A DNA stretch of 64,000 bases. Origin: Thalassospira profundimaris (GTDB lineage Bacteria; Pseudomonadota; Alphaproteobacteria; Rhodospirillales; Thalassospiraceae). The translations under genes and the position numbers were made by a program. Below are positions 25,942 to 34,012 of this stretch, piece after piece; within the stretch, counting starts at the first letter, position 1; the number at the start of each line of letters is the position of its first letter. The notes under the pieces were generated by a model. It worked only from the letters and a program-made list of their open reading frames with translations. It was not told the DNA's origin and made no database searches. The DNA lies in assembly GCF_003326675.1 (NCBI RefSeq), contig NZ_JPWF01000007.1, positions 124,001-188,000 on the forward strand, in the 5' to 3' direction.

Positions 25942-27321
25942 ATGAAGGGATTTTTACAGCGGGTATTCACCAAACGGCGCGAAACCCCGATTACCTATGA
26001 CGAAGCCAAGGAAATGGCGGCAAGCCCGGATGCAAATGTCCGTGGTGTATTGGCGCAACGCCATGATACCCGCCCGGAAATTCTGTATTACCTTGCTTCG
26101 GACAATGATTCTTCGGTTCGCCGTCATATCGCAGCTAACGAAGCAACCCCGGTTCAGGCCGACGTTCTTCTGACCGATGACGTGGATGACAGTGTGCGCG
26201 GCAGCCTTGCCGAAAAGATTGCGCACCTGTCGGCTGGTCTGACGGCAAATGAAACCGATAAACTGCGGCGCATGACTTATGACGCGCTTGATAAACTCGC
26301 ACGCGATCAGGCCGTTCATGTCCGGCAAGTCATTTCCGAGACTCTTAAAGACATCGCAGATGCGCCGCAGCCGATCATTCAGCAATTGGCACGCGATACC
26401 GAAAGTGTGGTTTGTGGTCCGGTTCTTCAATATTCACCGGTCCTGACCGAAGATGACCTGCTTGAAATCATCGAAGGCACTTCGGGGCGCGGCACGCTCA
26501 GCTTTGTGTCGCGTCGTCGCAATGTCGGTGAAAAGCTGGCAGATGCAATTGCCGCCAGCAGCGACAAGGATGCGATTTCGCATCTCCTTGGCAACAAATC
26601 CGCGCAAATTCGCGAAGAAACCCTGGATCAGCTTATTGATCGTGCGCCGGATTATCCGGAATGGCATCAGCCTCTGGTGGATCGCCCGACCCTGCCGCCG
26701 ACTGCGGCCGGTAAACTGGCACGCTTTGTCGCCGAAAACCTGATCAGTGTTCTTGAACGCCGCAAGGATTTGAAAAAAGATCAGCTTGATGCTGTCCGCG
26801 AGGTTGTTCAGCGACGCATTTCGTCAGGTGAGTTTGAAAAACGCGAAGACGCGGCTCAGAACGCACCGAGCCTCAAAAATGCAAAAGCCGACAAAGCACA
26901 GCCAGCCGCAAAGGGCGGTGCGACGGCAGCCGAACCGGCAGAAGGCGACGAAGAGGAACCCGCCTTTGAAAAGGCACTGGCCCTGCACGCCAAGAAAAAG
27001 CTTACCGACAAGGAAGTGGCCAAGGCATTGGCTGCCAATGATGTGAAATTCGCCCGTGCGGCCCTTGCTGTACTGGCCGGAATTTCGCCCGAAGCCGTGA
27101 CCAAGGTTCTGAACACCCATTCGGCCAAGGGCGTGGTTTCACTGGCCTGGAAAGCCGGACTGCCCGCCGATCTTGCGGTAAAAATTCAGGTTAAGCTCGG
27201 CCATGTACCACCAAGCCAGACCCTTAATCCGCGTGGCGGCAATCAATACCCGCTTAGCGAAGATGACATGAACTGGCAGCTGGAATTCTTTACCGGCATG
27301 GCAACGACCGGTCTGCGCTAA
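25942..27321 (+). CDS. DUF2336 protein with HEAT-like repeats
   Basis: The 459-residue protein consists of repeated helical units, for example SPDANVRGVLAQRHDTRPEIL and SDNDSSVRRHIAANEATPVQA, as in DUF2336 proteins. An Ala/Lys/Glu-rich linker (about 295-335) and a second helical block follow. No catalytic motif is visible. DUF2336 members are common in Rhodospirillales and Caulobacterales and mostly uncharacterised. It starts 12 bases after the PAS-GGDEF gene with GGAGGAATG as ribosome site, so it is the third member of the EAL/GGDEF operon. It could be a binding partner or localisation factor for those enzymes; this is inference from position. Confidence 0.85.
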   Translation: MKGFLQRVFTKRRETPITYDEAKEMAASPDANVRGVLAQRHDTRPEILYYLASDNDSSVRRHIAANEATPVQADVLLTDDVDDSVRGSLAEKIAHLSAGLTANETDKLRRMTYDALDKLARDQAVHVRQVISETLKDIADAPQPIIQQLARDTESVVCGPVLQYSPVLTEDDLLEIIEGTSGRGTLSFVSRRRNVGEKLADAIAASSDKDAISHLLGNKSAQIREETLDQLIDRAPDYPEWHQPLVDRPTLPPTAAGKLARFVAENLISVLERRKDLKKDQLDAVREVVQRRISSGEFEKREDAAQNAPSLKNAKADKAQPAAKGGATAAEPAEGDEEEPAFEKALALHAKKKLTDKEVAKALAANDVKFARAALAVLAGISPEAVTKVLNTHSAKGVVSLAWKAGLPADLAVKIQVKLGHVPPSQTLNPRGGNQYPLSEDDMNWQLEFFTGMATTGLR

Positions 27322-27354
27322 GCCTTCTACGTACCTTTGTCATCTCATGAATTT

Positions 27355-27373
27355 GCCCGGCTTTATGCCGGGC
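27355..27373. terminator. Hairpin between convergent genes
   Basis: GCCCGGC pairs with GCCGGGC around a 5-base loop and overlaps the stop codon of the acetyltransferase gene. No T-run follows on either strand, so terminator function is weakly supported. Confidence 0.35.
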
Positions 27374-27857
27374 GTTCCATGCTGATATGCGCAATACCGT
27401 CTTCTTCGTATTCATCGCCAAATTGAATAAATCCAAGCCCTTGGTAAAAGGTCTTGAGGTAAAGCTGCGCATTCAGATAGATCGGCTTTCCGGCGAATTC
27501 CTGTCCGCAGATATCAATTGCCCGCACCATCATTTCGCGCCCGATACCCTGCCCGCGCAGACGCGCACTGGTTACCACCCGTCCGATTGCCGGACGATCA
27601 CCTTGTTCGACGTGATCGGGATCAACACCCGGCGCAACAATACGCACGGCGGCAAGAACTTCGCGCCCGTTGCTGCCCTTATCAATTGCCAGCAAATGCA
27701 GGCACGATGGATCAAGCCCATCAATCTCGGGGAAAATACATTCCTGTTCGATGATGAAAATCTGTTGGCGCAATTTCAAAAGACTGTGGACCTGATGGGG
27801 CGTCATTTCATCGAAACGGCAAAACTGCCATTCCAGATCACAAGAAGGTTCAGACAT
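27363..27857 (-). CDS. ElaA-like GNAT acetyltransferase
   Basis: The 164-residue protein fits the ElaA group of GNAT enzymes. It has the N-terminal pattern LEWQFCRFDEMTPHQVHSLL followed by LRQQIFIIEQECIFPEIDGLD, and the acetyl-CoA loop RLRGQGIGREMM at about 105-115. The acceptor substrate is not known for this group. It is convergent with the DUF2336 gene and has its own start at an ATG, with the TusA gene upstream on the same strand at a 60-base distance. Confidence 0.85.
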   Translation of the reverse strand: MSEPSCDLEWQFCRFDEMTPHQVHSLLKLRQQIFIIEQECIFPEIDGLDPSCLHLLAIDKGSNGREVLAAVRIVAPGVDPDHVEQGDRPAIGRVVTSARLRGQGIGREMMVRAIDICGQEFAGKPIYLNAQLYLKTFYQGLGFIQFGDEYEEDGIAHISMERPA

Positions 27858-27917
27858 TCAAAGGGACTTTCACAAAGGTGGTCAGGCGCTGTAACACCAG
27901 TGGTGGCTGGCGGGTGT

Positions 27918-28169
27918 TTAAGGTGCTGTCTTTTCAATGAAATAGATGAAAACACCCTCTTCCTGCGATGACGAAATCAAACGGTTTCCGGTCATCTCGC
28001 AAAAAGATTTCATATCGGCAACAGATCCCGGATCAGTAGCAAGAACCTTAAGGACACCGCCGTCTGGCACATCGCGCAGCGATTTTTTGGCACGCAGCAC
28101 CGGCATCGGGCAAATCAAACCCTGTGCGTCGAGAAGGATATCAAATTCATCACTTGAAGATAACGACAT
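27918..28169 (-). CDS. TusA-family sulfur-carrier protein
   Basis: The 83-residue protein has the TusA signature DAQGLICPMPVLRAKKSL, in which Cys of CPMP accepts persulfide sulfur for relay to tRNA thiolation, molybdenum cofactor or sulfur oxidation. Small alpha/beta proteins of this size are standard. I chose the ATG at 28169, preceded by AAGG; upstream in-frame sequence is AT-rich intergenic DNA. It is divergent from a TSUP permease gene, a combination often linked to sulfur-compound handling. Whether it is the general TusA or a dedicated paralogue is open. Confidence 0.87.
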   Translation of the reverse strand: MSLSSSDEFDILLDAQGLICPMPVLRAKKSLRDVPDGGVLKVLATDPGSVADMKSFCEMTGNRLISSSQEEGVFIYFIEKTAP

Positions 28170-28290
28170 GAACAACCTTATAAAAAAATCGGAATTCCGT
28201 CTGATATAGCGGCAATTGGCGATTGTTGCATTTGCACAATATGTTAGACTGAATAATAACAATCAATCAAACGCTGTTAGCCTGCCCGCA

Positions 28291-29214
28291 ATGCAAATCT
28301 ATCTCCCTATTGCCGAAATATCGGTAAATATTTTTCTGATTTTGGGTCTGGGCGGCGGAGTGGGCTTTTTGTCTGGTCTGTTCGGCGTTGGTGGCGGGTT
28401 CCTGATTACCCCGCTTTTGATTTTTTATGGTATTCCCCCTGCTGTTTCGGTTGCTACGGCTGCAAACCAGATTGTTGCGTCGTCGGTGTCGGGTGTTTTC
28501 GCCCATTGGCGTCGTGGCAATGTCGATCTGAAGATGGGCCTTGTTCTGTTGGCTGGCGGTATCGTCGGGTCAACTGTTGGCGTCTGGCTTTTCGCCTGGC
28601 TGCGATCCTTGGGGCAAATCGATCTCGTCATTTCGCTTTGCTATGTCATTTTCCTTGGCATCATTGGCGGCATGATGCTGCTTGAAGCAACCCGGGCCAT
28701 TTTCCGCACGCGTCGCAAAGGCGGATCGATCCGTCGATCCAAGAAACATCAACACAGCTTTATCCACGGCCTGCCCTTCAAGGTCCGCTTTTACCGTTCG
28801 GGTCTTTATATCAGCGCGCTTTTGCCGCTTGCTGTCGGGTTCTTTGTCGGCATGCTGACCGCCCTGATGGGGGTTGGTGGCGGATTTGTGATGGTCCCGG
28901 CAATGATTTACCTGCTGGGCATGCCAACCGGTGTGGTTATCGGCACGTCCCTTTTCCAGATCATCTTCGTCACGGCCAACGTCACCTTCCTGCAATCGGT
29001 GCAGACCCAGACTGTGGATGTCGCCCTTGCCATTCTGCTTTTGATTGGTGGTGTGATCGGTGCGCAGTTCGGTGCGCAATTCGGCGCACGCCTTAAGGCC
29101 GAACATCTTCGCGCCCTGCTTGGTTTGCTGGTACTTTCGGTTTGCCTGAAACTTCTGTTCGATCTGGTGATTGAACCCAGTGAACTTTATTCGATCATGC
29201 CGGGGAACCTGTGA
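28291..29214 (+). CDS. TSUP-family (TauE/SafE) permease
   Basis: The 307-residue membrane protein has the two family repeats FLSGLFGVGGGFLITPLLIFYGIP (N-half) and MLTALMGVGGGFVMVPAMIYLLGMP (C-half), about eight hydrophobic segments, and a basic cytoplasmic loop (FRTRRKGGSIRRSKKHQH) in the middle. TSUP members export sulfite, sulfoacetate and related anions. I begin at the ATG at 28291; a TTG at 28216 would add 25 hydrophilic residues. The stop overlaps the start of the TIGR02186 gene, and TusA is divergent, so sulfur-compound transport is the likely role. Confidence 0.88.
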   Translation: MQIYLPIAEISVNIFLILGLGGGVGFLSGLFGVGGGFLITPLLIFYGIPPAVSVATAANQIVASSVSGVFAHWRRGNVDLKMGLVLLAGGIVGSTVGVWLFAWLRSLGQIDLVISLCYVIFLGIIGGMMLLEATRAIFRTRRKGGSIRRSKKHQHSFIHGLPFKVRFYRSGLYISALLPLAVGFFVGMLTALMGVGGGFVMVPAMIYLLGMPTGVVIGTSLFQIIFVTANVTFLQSVQTQTVDVALAILLLIGGVIGAQFGAQFGARLKAEHLRALLGLLVLSVCLKLLFDLVIEPSELYSIMPGNL

Positions 29215-29978
29215 TGACAAGGTCGACACGGACCCTTGCTGTTCTTTGCGTGACAATGTTGGCATTGGTCACGACGACCGGCACCGCCAAACGTGCCAGC
29301 GCCGAACCGCTTGTTGTCGATCTTTCCAACCATCTGGTGGCGATCACGACCGGCTTTACCGGGACAGATGTTCTTCTGTTTGGTGCGGTTCAGCATGAAG
29401 GCGACATCATTGTAACGGTCCGCGGCCCGGATCAGGACATGGTTGTTCGTCGCAAGGAACGCAAAATTGGCATCTGGGTAAACAGTGAAAGCGCACGTTA
29501 TAAAAATGTGCCCGCCTATTACGCCAGCGCGTCCAACCGCCCGATGGACATCATCGCGCCCAAAAGCATCCTGCAGGATTACCGTATCGGTCTGGAGCAT
29601 CAGCGTTTTATTGCCATAAGCGACAATCCAGAGACCGATCAGAAGGTTTATCGTGATGCGCTGGTGCGCAACATGCAAAATGCCGGTCTTTTCAATGAAC
29701 GGCCAGCCAAGATCAGCTTCCTTTCCAATCAGCTGTTTCGAACCGACATCCACTTCCCGGCCAACACCCCGACCGGCACTTACACGATCAATGTCTATCT
29801 GATCCAAAATGGTCGGATCGCCAGCGTCAAGACAACGCCATTGGTCGTTTCGAAAACCGGCGTCAGCGCCGAGGTATACGAATTTGCCCATCGCTATTCG
29901 GCACTTTACGGGATTGTCGCGGTGATCATCGCCGTGGTGGCAGGCTGGATTGCCAGTGTTGCGTTCCGCAAACGGTAA
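29211..29978 (+). CDS. TIGR02186-family membrane-anchored protein
   Basis: The 255-residue protein has an N-terminal signal (about 8-29), a periplasmic beta-rich domain (VVDLSNHLVAITTGFTGTDVLLFGAV to GTYTINVYLIQNGRI), and a C-terminal transmembrane helix (about 228-250) with a short basic tail. This matches the TIGR02186 family of alphaproteobacteria, which is usually encoded beside a TSUP permease. Here it overlaps the permease stop by four bases (ATGA), so a physical or functional partnership is likely. The biochemical role is unknown. Confidence 0.87.
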   Translation: MMTRSTRTLAVLCVTMLALVTTTGTAKRASAEPLVVDLSNHLVAITTGFTGTDVLLFGAVQHEGDIIVTVRGPDQDMVVRRKERKIGIWVNSESARYKNVPAYYASASNRPMDIIAPKSILQDYRIGLEHQRFIAISDNPETDQKVYRDALVRNMQNAGLFNERPAKISFLSNQLFRTDIHFPANTPTGTYTINVYLIQNGRIASVKTTPLVVSKTGVSAEVYEFAHRYSALYGIVAVIIAVVAGWIASVAFRKR

Positions 29979-30011
29979 ATCTGTTCCAAACCTTTCCGCA
30001 TGACATTGATC

Positions 30012-30035
30012 GCCTGAAAAGAATGTGTTTCAGGC
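30012..30035 (+). terminator. Hairpin after the TIGR02186 gene
   Basis: GCCTGAAA pairs perfectly with TTTCAGGC around an 8-base loop. Only a short T-rich tail follows. Confidence 0.4.
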
Positions 30036-30220
30036 TTCATGACGACGCACATGCAGCATAGAAAATTTTGCACTCGCACATCATGAAACTTTCGCCATCA
30101 TGTCAAAAACATCTTGGAAACAGGGCAGTATTTACGGCACACTTTGCAGGTTCGACTAATGTGTGGCCCCACCAATACGCACATCCGGTTCGACGCCAAT
30201 TCACAATTCAGAGAACCCAT

Positions 30221-30724
30221 ATGTCGTCATTCGATGCTGATCAGGAACTTCGCGCCACGTCCAACCGTACATTTCTTGTTGTCATTGACGACAGCGATGA
30301 AATGACAAAGGCACTGCGTTATGCGTGCCGCCGCGCACAACATACCGGTGGTCGCGTTGCCCTGCTAAGCGTCATTGAACCCGCTGAATTCCAGCACTGG
30401 ATGGCGGTTGGTGACCTGATGAAGGAAGAGGCCCGCGAAGAAGCCGAAGAACGCGTAAACGAACTGGCGGCCTATGTTCATGAACAAACCGGCTGCATGC
30501 CGTTGCTGTTCATCCGTGAAGGCCGCTTGAAGGACGAGTTGCTTAAACTTCTTGATGAGGAAGAACAGATTTCCATTCTTGTTCTTGCCGCCGGCACCAC
30601 GTCCGAGGGCCCTGGCCCGCTGATCACAGCACTGACCAAAAGCGACACAGTCGGTCAGCTTCGCCTGCCACTGACCATCGTGCCTGCCGCCCTTTCCGAA
30701 GCAGATATTGACGCGCTGAGCTGA
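30221..30724 (+). CDS. Universal stress protein (UspA family)
   Basis: The 167-residue protein has the UspA fold pattern: FLVVIDDSDEMTKALRYACRRA at the N-terminus and VALLSVIEP for strand 2. At the C-terminus it has ILVLAAGTTSEGPGPLITALT, where the ATP-binding Gx2Gx9G motif is only partly preserved. I start at the ATG at 30221; a longer frame from 30068 has no protein-like N-terminus and lies in the probable promoter. It is a single gene convergent with the polysaccharide synthase gene. Confidence 0.85.
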   Translation: MSSFDADQELRATSNRTFLVVIDDSDEMTKALRYACRRAQHTGGRVALLSVIEPAEFQHWMAVGDLMKEEAREEAEERVNELAAYVHEQTGCMPLLFIREGRLKDELLKLLDEEEQISILVLAAGTTSEGPGPLITALTKSDTVGQLRLPLTIVPAALSEADIDALS

Positions 30725-30763
30725 TCAGCGCCGTCGCTTTCTCGTTCGAATTCATCGTCTTTG

Positions 30764-32695
30764 TCAGCTTCTTACCGGTCCACGCCCGAAAATCCGGCGC
30801 AGGATTGCCCCCCATAGCGCGACACTTCCTGCCGGTTTCGATGCATTATCAATCCCGCTGGTATAAAGCGTGCGGATCAGGGCATCGCGCACCTCGCCCA
30901 CCGGCTCCGGGGTGAAATCAAGCGTAAAGACCAGTTCATCCCGATCATTCACAAAGGCGGTCCGATCAATCCCCGCCGCGTCACATTTGGCCCGTGCACC
31001 GCCAAGCGACATATCGGTAATGGTCATCTCAAGTTGATCAATTGAACTGTCGACCTTGATTCGCGCCGGCAAGGTGATCGGAAAGCGTTCCTGTTGACGT
31101 TGCACCGGACTTTCAAAGCAGATCAGCAATGCAACCAGCAAGGTCAGCGCATTGATCGCCGCCCAAAGACCGCCGACCGCCAGAAAATCGGCATTATCGA
31201 TGATTCTGACATCGGTATTGACGTTGTAGAAAAACCCGCCAATCGTCAGGACAAACAGGATGGCCAGAATGATTGCCTCATTCATTGAATGCCCGGACCC
31301 GGACTGCGATCCTTTGGGCGTAACCTTGAACGGTCGGCCAAACGGCCGGATCAATGACGACACCACAATCGGGAATAGCCGCAAGGACACCAGAACAGCT
31401 GGTCCTTCATTCACAATCGGATAGGCCTGTCTGCCATTGTGCCACATAGCCGTTCCCCAGCCTGCGACCAGAACCGGCAACTGCCAGTAAAAGATTTCCC
31501 AACTGCGCGCGTTTTCAAGCGGTTGCAACCCGAACCAGAAATAAAAGATCGGGATCATGATCACCAGCAAGCGCGCCGGCACATGAAACACCCAGTAAAT
31601 CGGAAACAGCAAGATACGCTGCCACAATGACAGTCCCGGCCCCAATGGCCCCGCCTTTAGAAACAGGGTCTGAATACCGCCCTGACACCAGCGTTCGCGT
31701 TGCGTATGGAATGCAAGCAAGCTTTCGGCGGCAAGACCGATCGACAGCTTCTCGTTCAGATAGCGCGTCCGGTATCCTTTACGCAGCATTTCAAGCGAGG
31801 TCAGAATATCTTCGGTGATTGAGGCCGTCGGCACACCACCAATTGCATCAAGGGCCTTACGCCGCATCACCATGCAGGACCCACAACAGAACATTGAATC
31901 CCATGCGTCAAGTGACGGTGCGATATGATCAAAAAACAGACGCTGTTCATCGGGCCAACGGTCCGCAATCCACAAATTGCGTTGCATCGGGTCCTTGTTA
32001 AAGAAGTGCTGCGGCGTCTGAACAATCCCGATACCGGGATCTTCAAAGAAGCCCACAACACGTTTCAGAAACTGGCGATAAGCAACAAAGTCGGCATCAA
32101 AGATACACACCAGATCACCGCTTGATTGCAGCAAGCCGTTATTCACATTACCGGCCTTGGCGTGCTTGCCGTCCGGGCGCGCAACATAGTTCGCCCCCTT
32201 TTCCTTGCAGAAATCGCGGAGCCAATCACGTTTGCCGTCATCAAGTACCCAGATGGTTTTGTTGGGGTAATCAAGTGCCAAGGCTCCGACAATGCTGCGT
32301 TCAAGCACATCAAGCGGCTCGTTGTAACTGGGAATGAAAACATCAACACTTGGCCAGCTTTCGACCGGTCGTGCGGACAAGCGGGCATAGGCCTGATCGG
32401 CCTCGGCACTGCGATTGACGATCCGGCAATGCACAAGCGACTGGCGCAACATGTCGCAGAGGAAGACGATCTCGATCACAAACAGGAATACAATCCACCA
32501 TCCCTGAAATGTCGCAAGATCGGCGGGCATCACCGTTTCGGTAATGCGCCAAGGAAGATAGCGCGCAATCAGTGCAATCAAAAAGAATACAACAACCCAA
32601 CGCGCCCACAGACGATCACGCTGCAAGAACGGCGATGCCAGCATCATGACGCCAATCACCAGCGCCATGGGGGCCAATTGCGCGAATATATTCAT
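30764..32695 (-). CDS. Cellulose-synthase-like GT2 glycosyltransferase with C-terminal PilZ domain
   Basis: The 643-residue inner-membrane synthase has two N-terminal helices and a GT2 domain with DD (152-153), DAD (200-202), VQTPQHFFN, FCCGSC, TED (294-296) and QRERW (332-336). C-terminal membrane helices and a PilZ domain (about 530-625) follow. The PilZ domain has RQQER (533-537) and DMSLGG (561-566), the full c-di-GMP-binding pattern. It would polymerise a beta-glycan from a UDP-sugar and move it across the membrane under c-di-GMP control. It overlaps the HlyD-like gene by one base. No bcsB, bcsC or bcsZ genes are nearby, so it is probably not classical cellulose synthase. The BgsA/BgsB mixed-linkage glucan pair is a closer layout. 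Confidence 0.9.
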   Translation of the reverse strand: MNIFAQLAPMALVIGVMMLASPFLQRDRLWARWVVVFFLIALIARYLPWRITETVMPADLATFQGWWIVFLFVIEIVFLCDMLRQSLVHCRIVNRSAEADQAYARLSARPVESWPSVDVFIPSYNEPLDVLERSIVGALALDYPNKTIWVLDDGKRDWLRDFCKEKGANYVARPDGKHAKAGNVNNGLLQSSGDLVCIFDADFVAYRQFLKRVVGFFEDPGIGIVQTPQHFFNKDPMQRNLWIADRWPDEQRLFFDHIAPSLDAWDSMFCCGSCMVMRRKALDAIGGVPTASITEDILTSLEMLRKGYRTRYLNEKLSIGLAAESLLAFHTQRERWCQGGIQTLFLKAGPLGPGLSLWQRILLFPIYWVFHVPARLLVIMIPIFYFWFGLQPLENARSWEIFYWQLPVLVAGWGTAMWHNGRQAYPIVNEGPAVLVSLRLFPIVVSSLIRPFGRPFKVTPKGSQSGSGHSMNEAIILAILFVLTIGGFFYNVNTDVRIIDNADFLAVGGLWAAINALTLLVALLICFESPVQRQQERFPITLPARIKVDSSIDQLEMTITDMSLGGARAKCDAAGIDRTAFVNDRDELVFTLDFTPEPVGEVRDALIRTLYTSGIDNASKPAGSVALWGAILRRIFGRGPVRS

Positions 32696-33918
32696 CAGGA
32701 CTGACTGCTTGCCCCGAACCAGCTGTCAAACCGGCCCGGAATACTGACTTCGGCGCGGCGTCCGACATTGCAGAAGGTCTCCGGACGTTCGTTAAACCCG
32801 ACATCCGGAAGATCAACGACCAACAGGACCTCGTCCTTTTTCAGAAGCGGCGGCAATGCTGCGTATTCGAGTTCCGGTGCAACCGAGCGGGTTCCGCGCA
32901 CGCCACTGACGACACCTTTGTATGTTTCGGGCGATCCTTGTAAACGCACAGTAACCTGGGTTCCGGTTGCAATCGTATCGGAAAGACTTTCGTCAACCGG
33001 CACTTCCACCCTGATCTCCGAACAGTCAAGCAGCTTGGCCAGATCATTATTCTTGGTCACGGTTGCAAGTTCGGTCGCCATGCGACGCCAGACAAGGCCA
33101 TCAATCGGGCTGCGCACCAGCATGGATTCACGGCGTCCTGCCCGCATGGTTTCTTCGCGCAATTGCCGTTCAATCGATGACATCCGTCCGCGCGTTTCAG
33201 CCAATTGAACATTCAGATCGGCAATGGCCAAAACCACTTCATCAAGTCGCTGTTGCGAATAAGGGACGTCATTCTGGCCATCGCCAACAAAAATGCCCTT
33301 ATCAAGAGATCCCGCCTCTTTGCTGTAACGTTCCCGATCCGCGCTTGCGCGTTCAAATTCCTGACGGGCTTGTTCCAAAAGGCTTTCCGCCTCGTCAACG
33401 CGGACCTGGGCCACGTGCCCATCCGCAAGAAGTGTTTTCTGACGACGCAGGCTCATTTCGCGTTCCTTGACGACCGAGTTCCAGCTTTTTTGCCGTGCTT
33501 CTGCTTCGAGAAGCTTGTAACGCAGGCTTTCCTTGGAACCGCTGATCATTTCGCGTACCCGCCCTGAAAGCTCGTCGCGCAAGGTATTAAGGGTCGCAAG
33601 CTTTTCGACCAGCGCGGTTTGCCGGGATCGCAAAAGCTGGTTTTCGCCATCAAGCTGCGCAAGCAATGCCTGCGGTTCGGTATCATCGGTAATGCGGGTC
33701 ACAATCGTTCCGGTCGAAACCGGTTCACCGACATCGGGAATGGCCCGAACAAGCTGTCCACTGATCGGTGCCTGAATGGTCACCAGCTTGGCGTTCACAA
33801 CGCCATTTGGCCGGATATCCGATACCGTCAGTGGCGCAAGTTGCCAAACAGCAATGACAACAATAACGACAGCAACAACCAGTCGGACGATTTGTCCTCG
33901 GGAAAACCGCAGGGCCAT
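32695..33918 (-). CDS. HlyD/membrane-fusion-like protein of a polysaccharide synthase operon
   Basis: The 407-residue protein has one N-terminal membrane helix (about 10-28), a lipoyl/biotinyl-like segment (VTIQAPISGQLVRAIPDVGEPVSTGTIV), a long coiled coil (about 85-260) and a returning half-motif RSPIDGLVWRR with a beta-barrel region. It is of the membrane-fusion type but has no ABC or RND partner here. Its start follows GAGGTAGG and its stop overlaps the synthase start, so the two proteins should be made together. It probably bridges the periplasm for export of the synthase's glycan, as proposed for BgsB or Alg44-like proteins. Confidence 0.87.
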   Translation of the reverse strand: MALRFSRGQIVRLVVAVVIVVIAVWQLAPLTVSDIRPNGVVNAKLVTIQAPISGQLVRAIPDVGEPVSTGTIVTRITDDTEPQALLAQLDGENQLLRSRQTALVEKLATLNTLRDELSGRVREMISGSKESLRYKLLEAEARQKSWNSVVKEREMSLRRQKTLLADGHVAQVRVDEAESLLEQARQEFERASADRERYSKEAGSLDKGIFVGDGQNDVPYSQQRLDEVVLAIADLNVQLAETRGRMSSIERQLREETMRAGRRESMLVRSPIDGLVWRRMATELATVTKNNDLAKLLDCSEIRVEVPVDESLSDTIATGTQVTVRLQGSPETYKGVVSGVRGTRSVAPELEYAALPPLLKKDEVLLVVDLPDVGFNERPETFCNVGRRAEVSIPGRFDSWFGASSQS

Positions 33919-34012
33919 AAACCTACCTCAAACTTTTTGGGCATTTTTGCAATGCAAACGTGCAATACAGTTTGGAGGCAGTTTCAGAAATTTCAAGGTT
34001 ATCTATTGGAAA

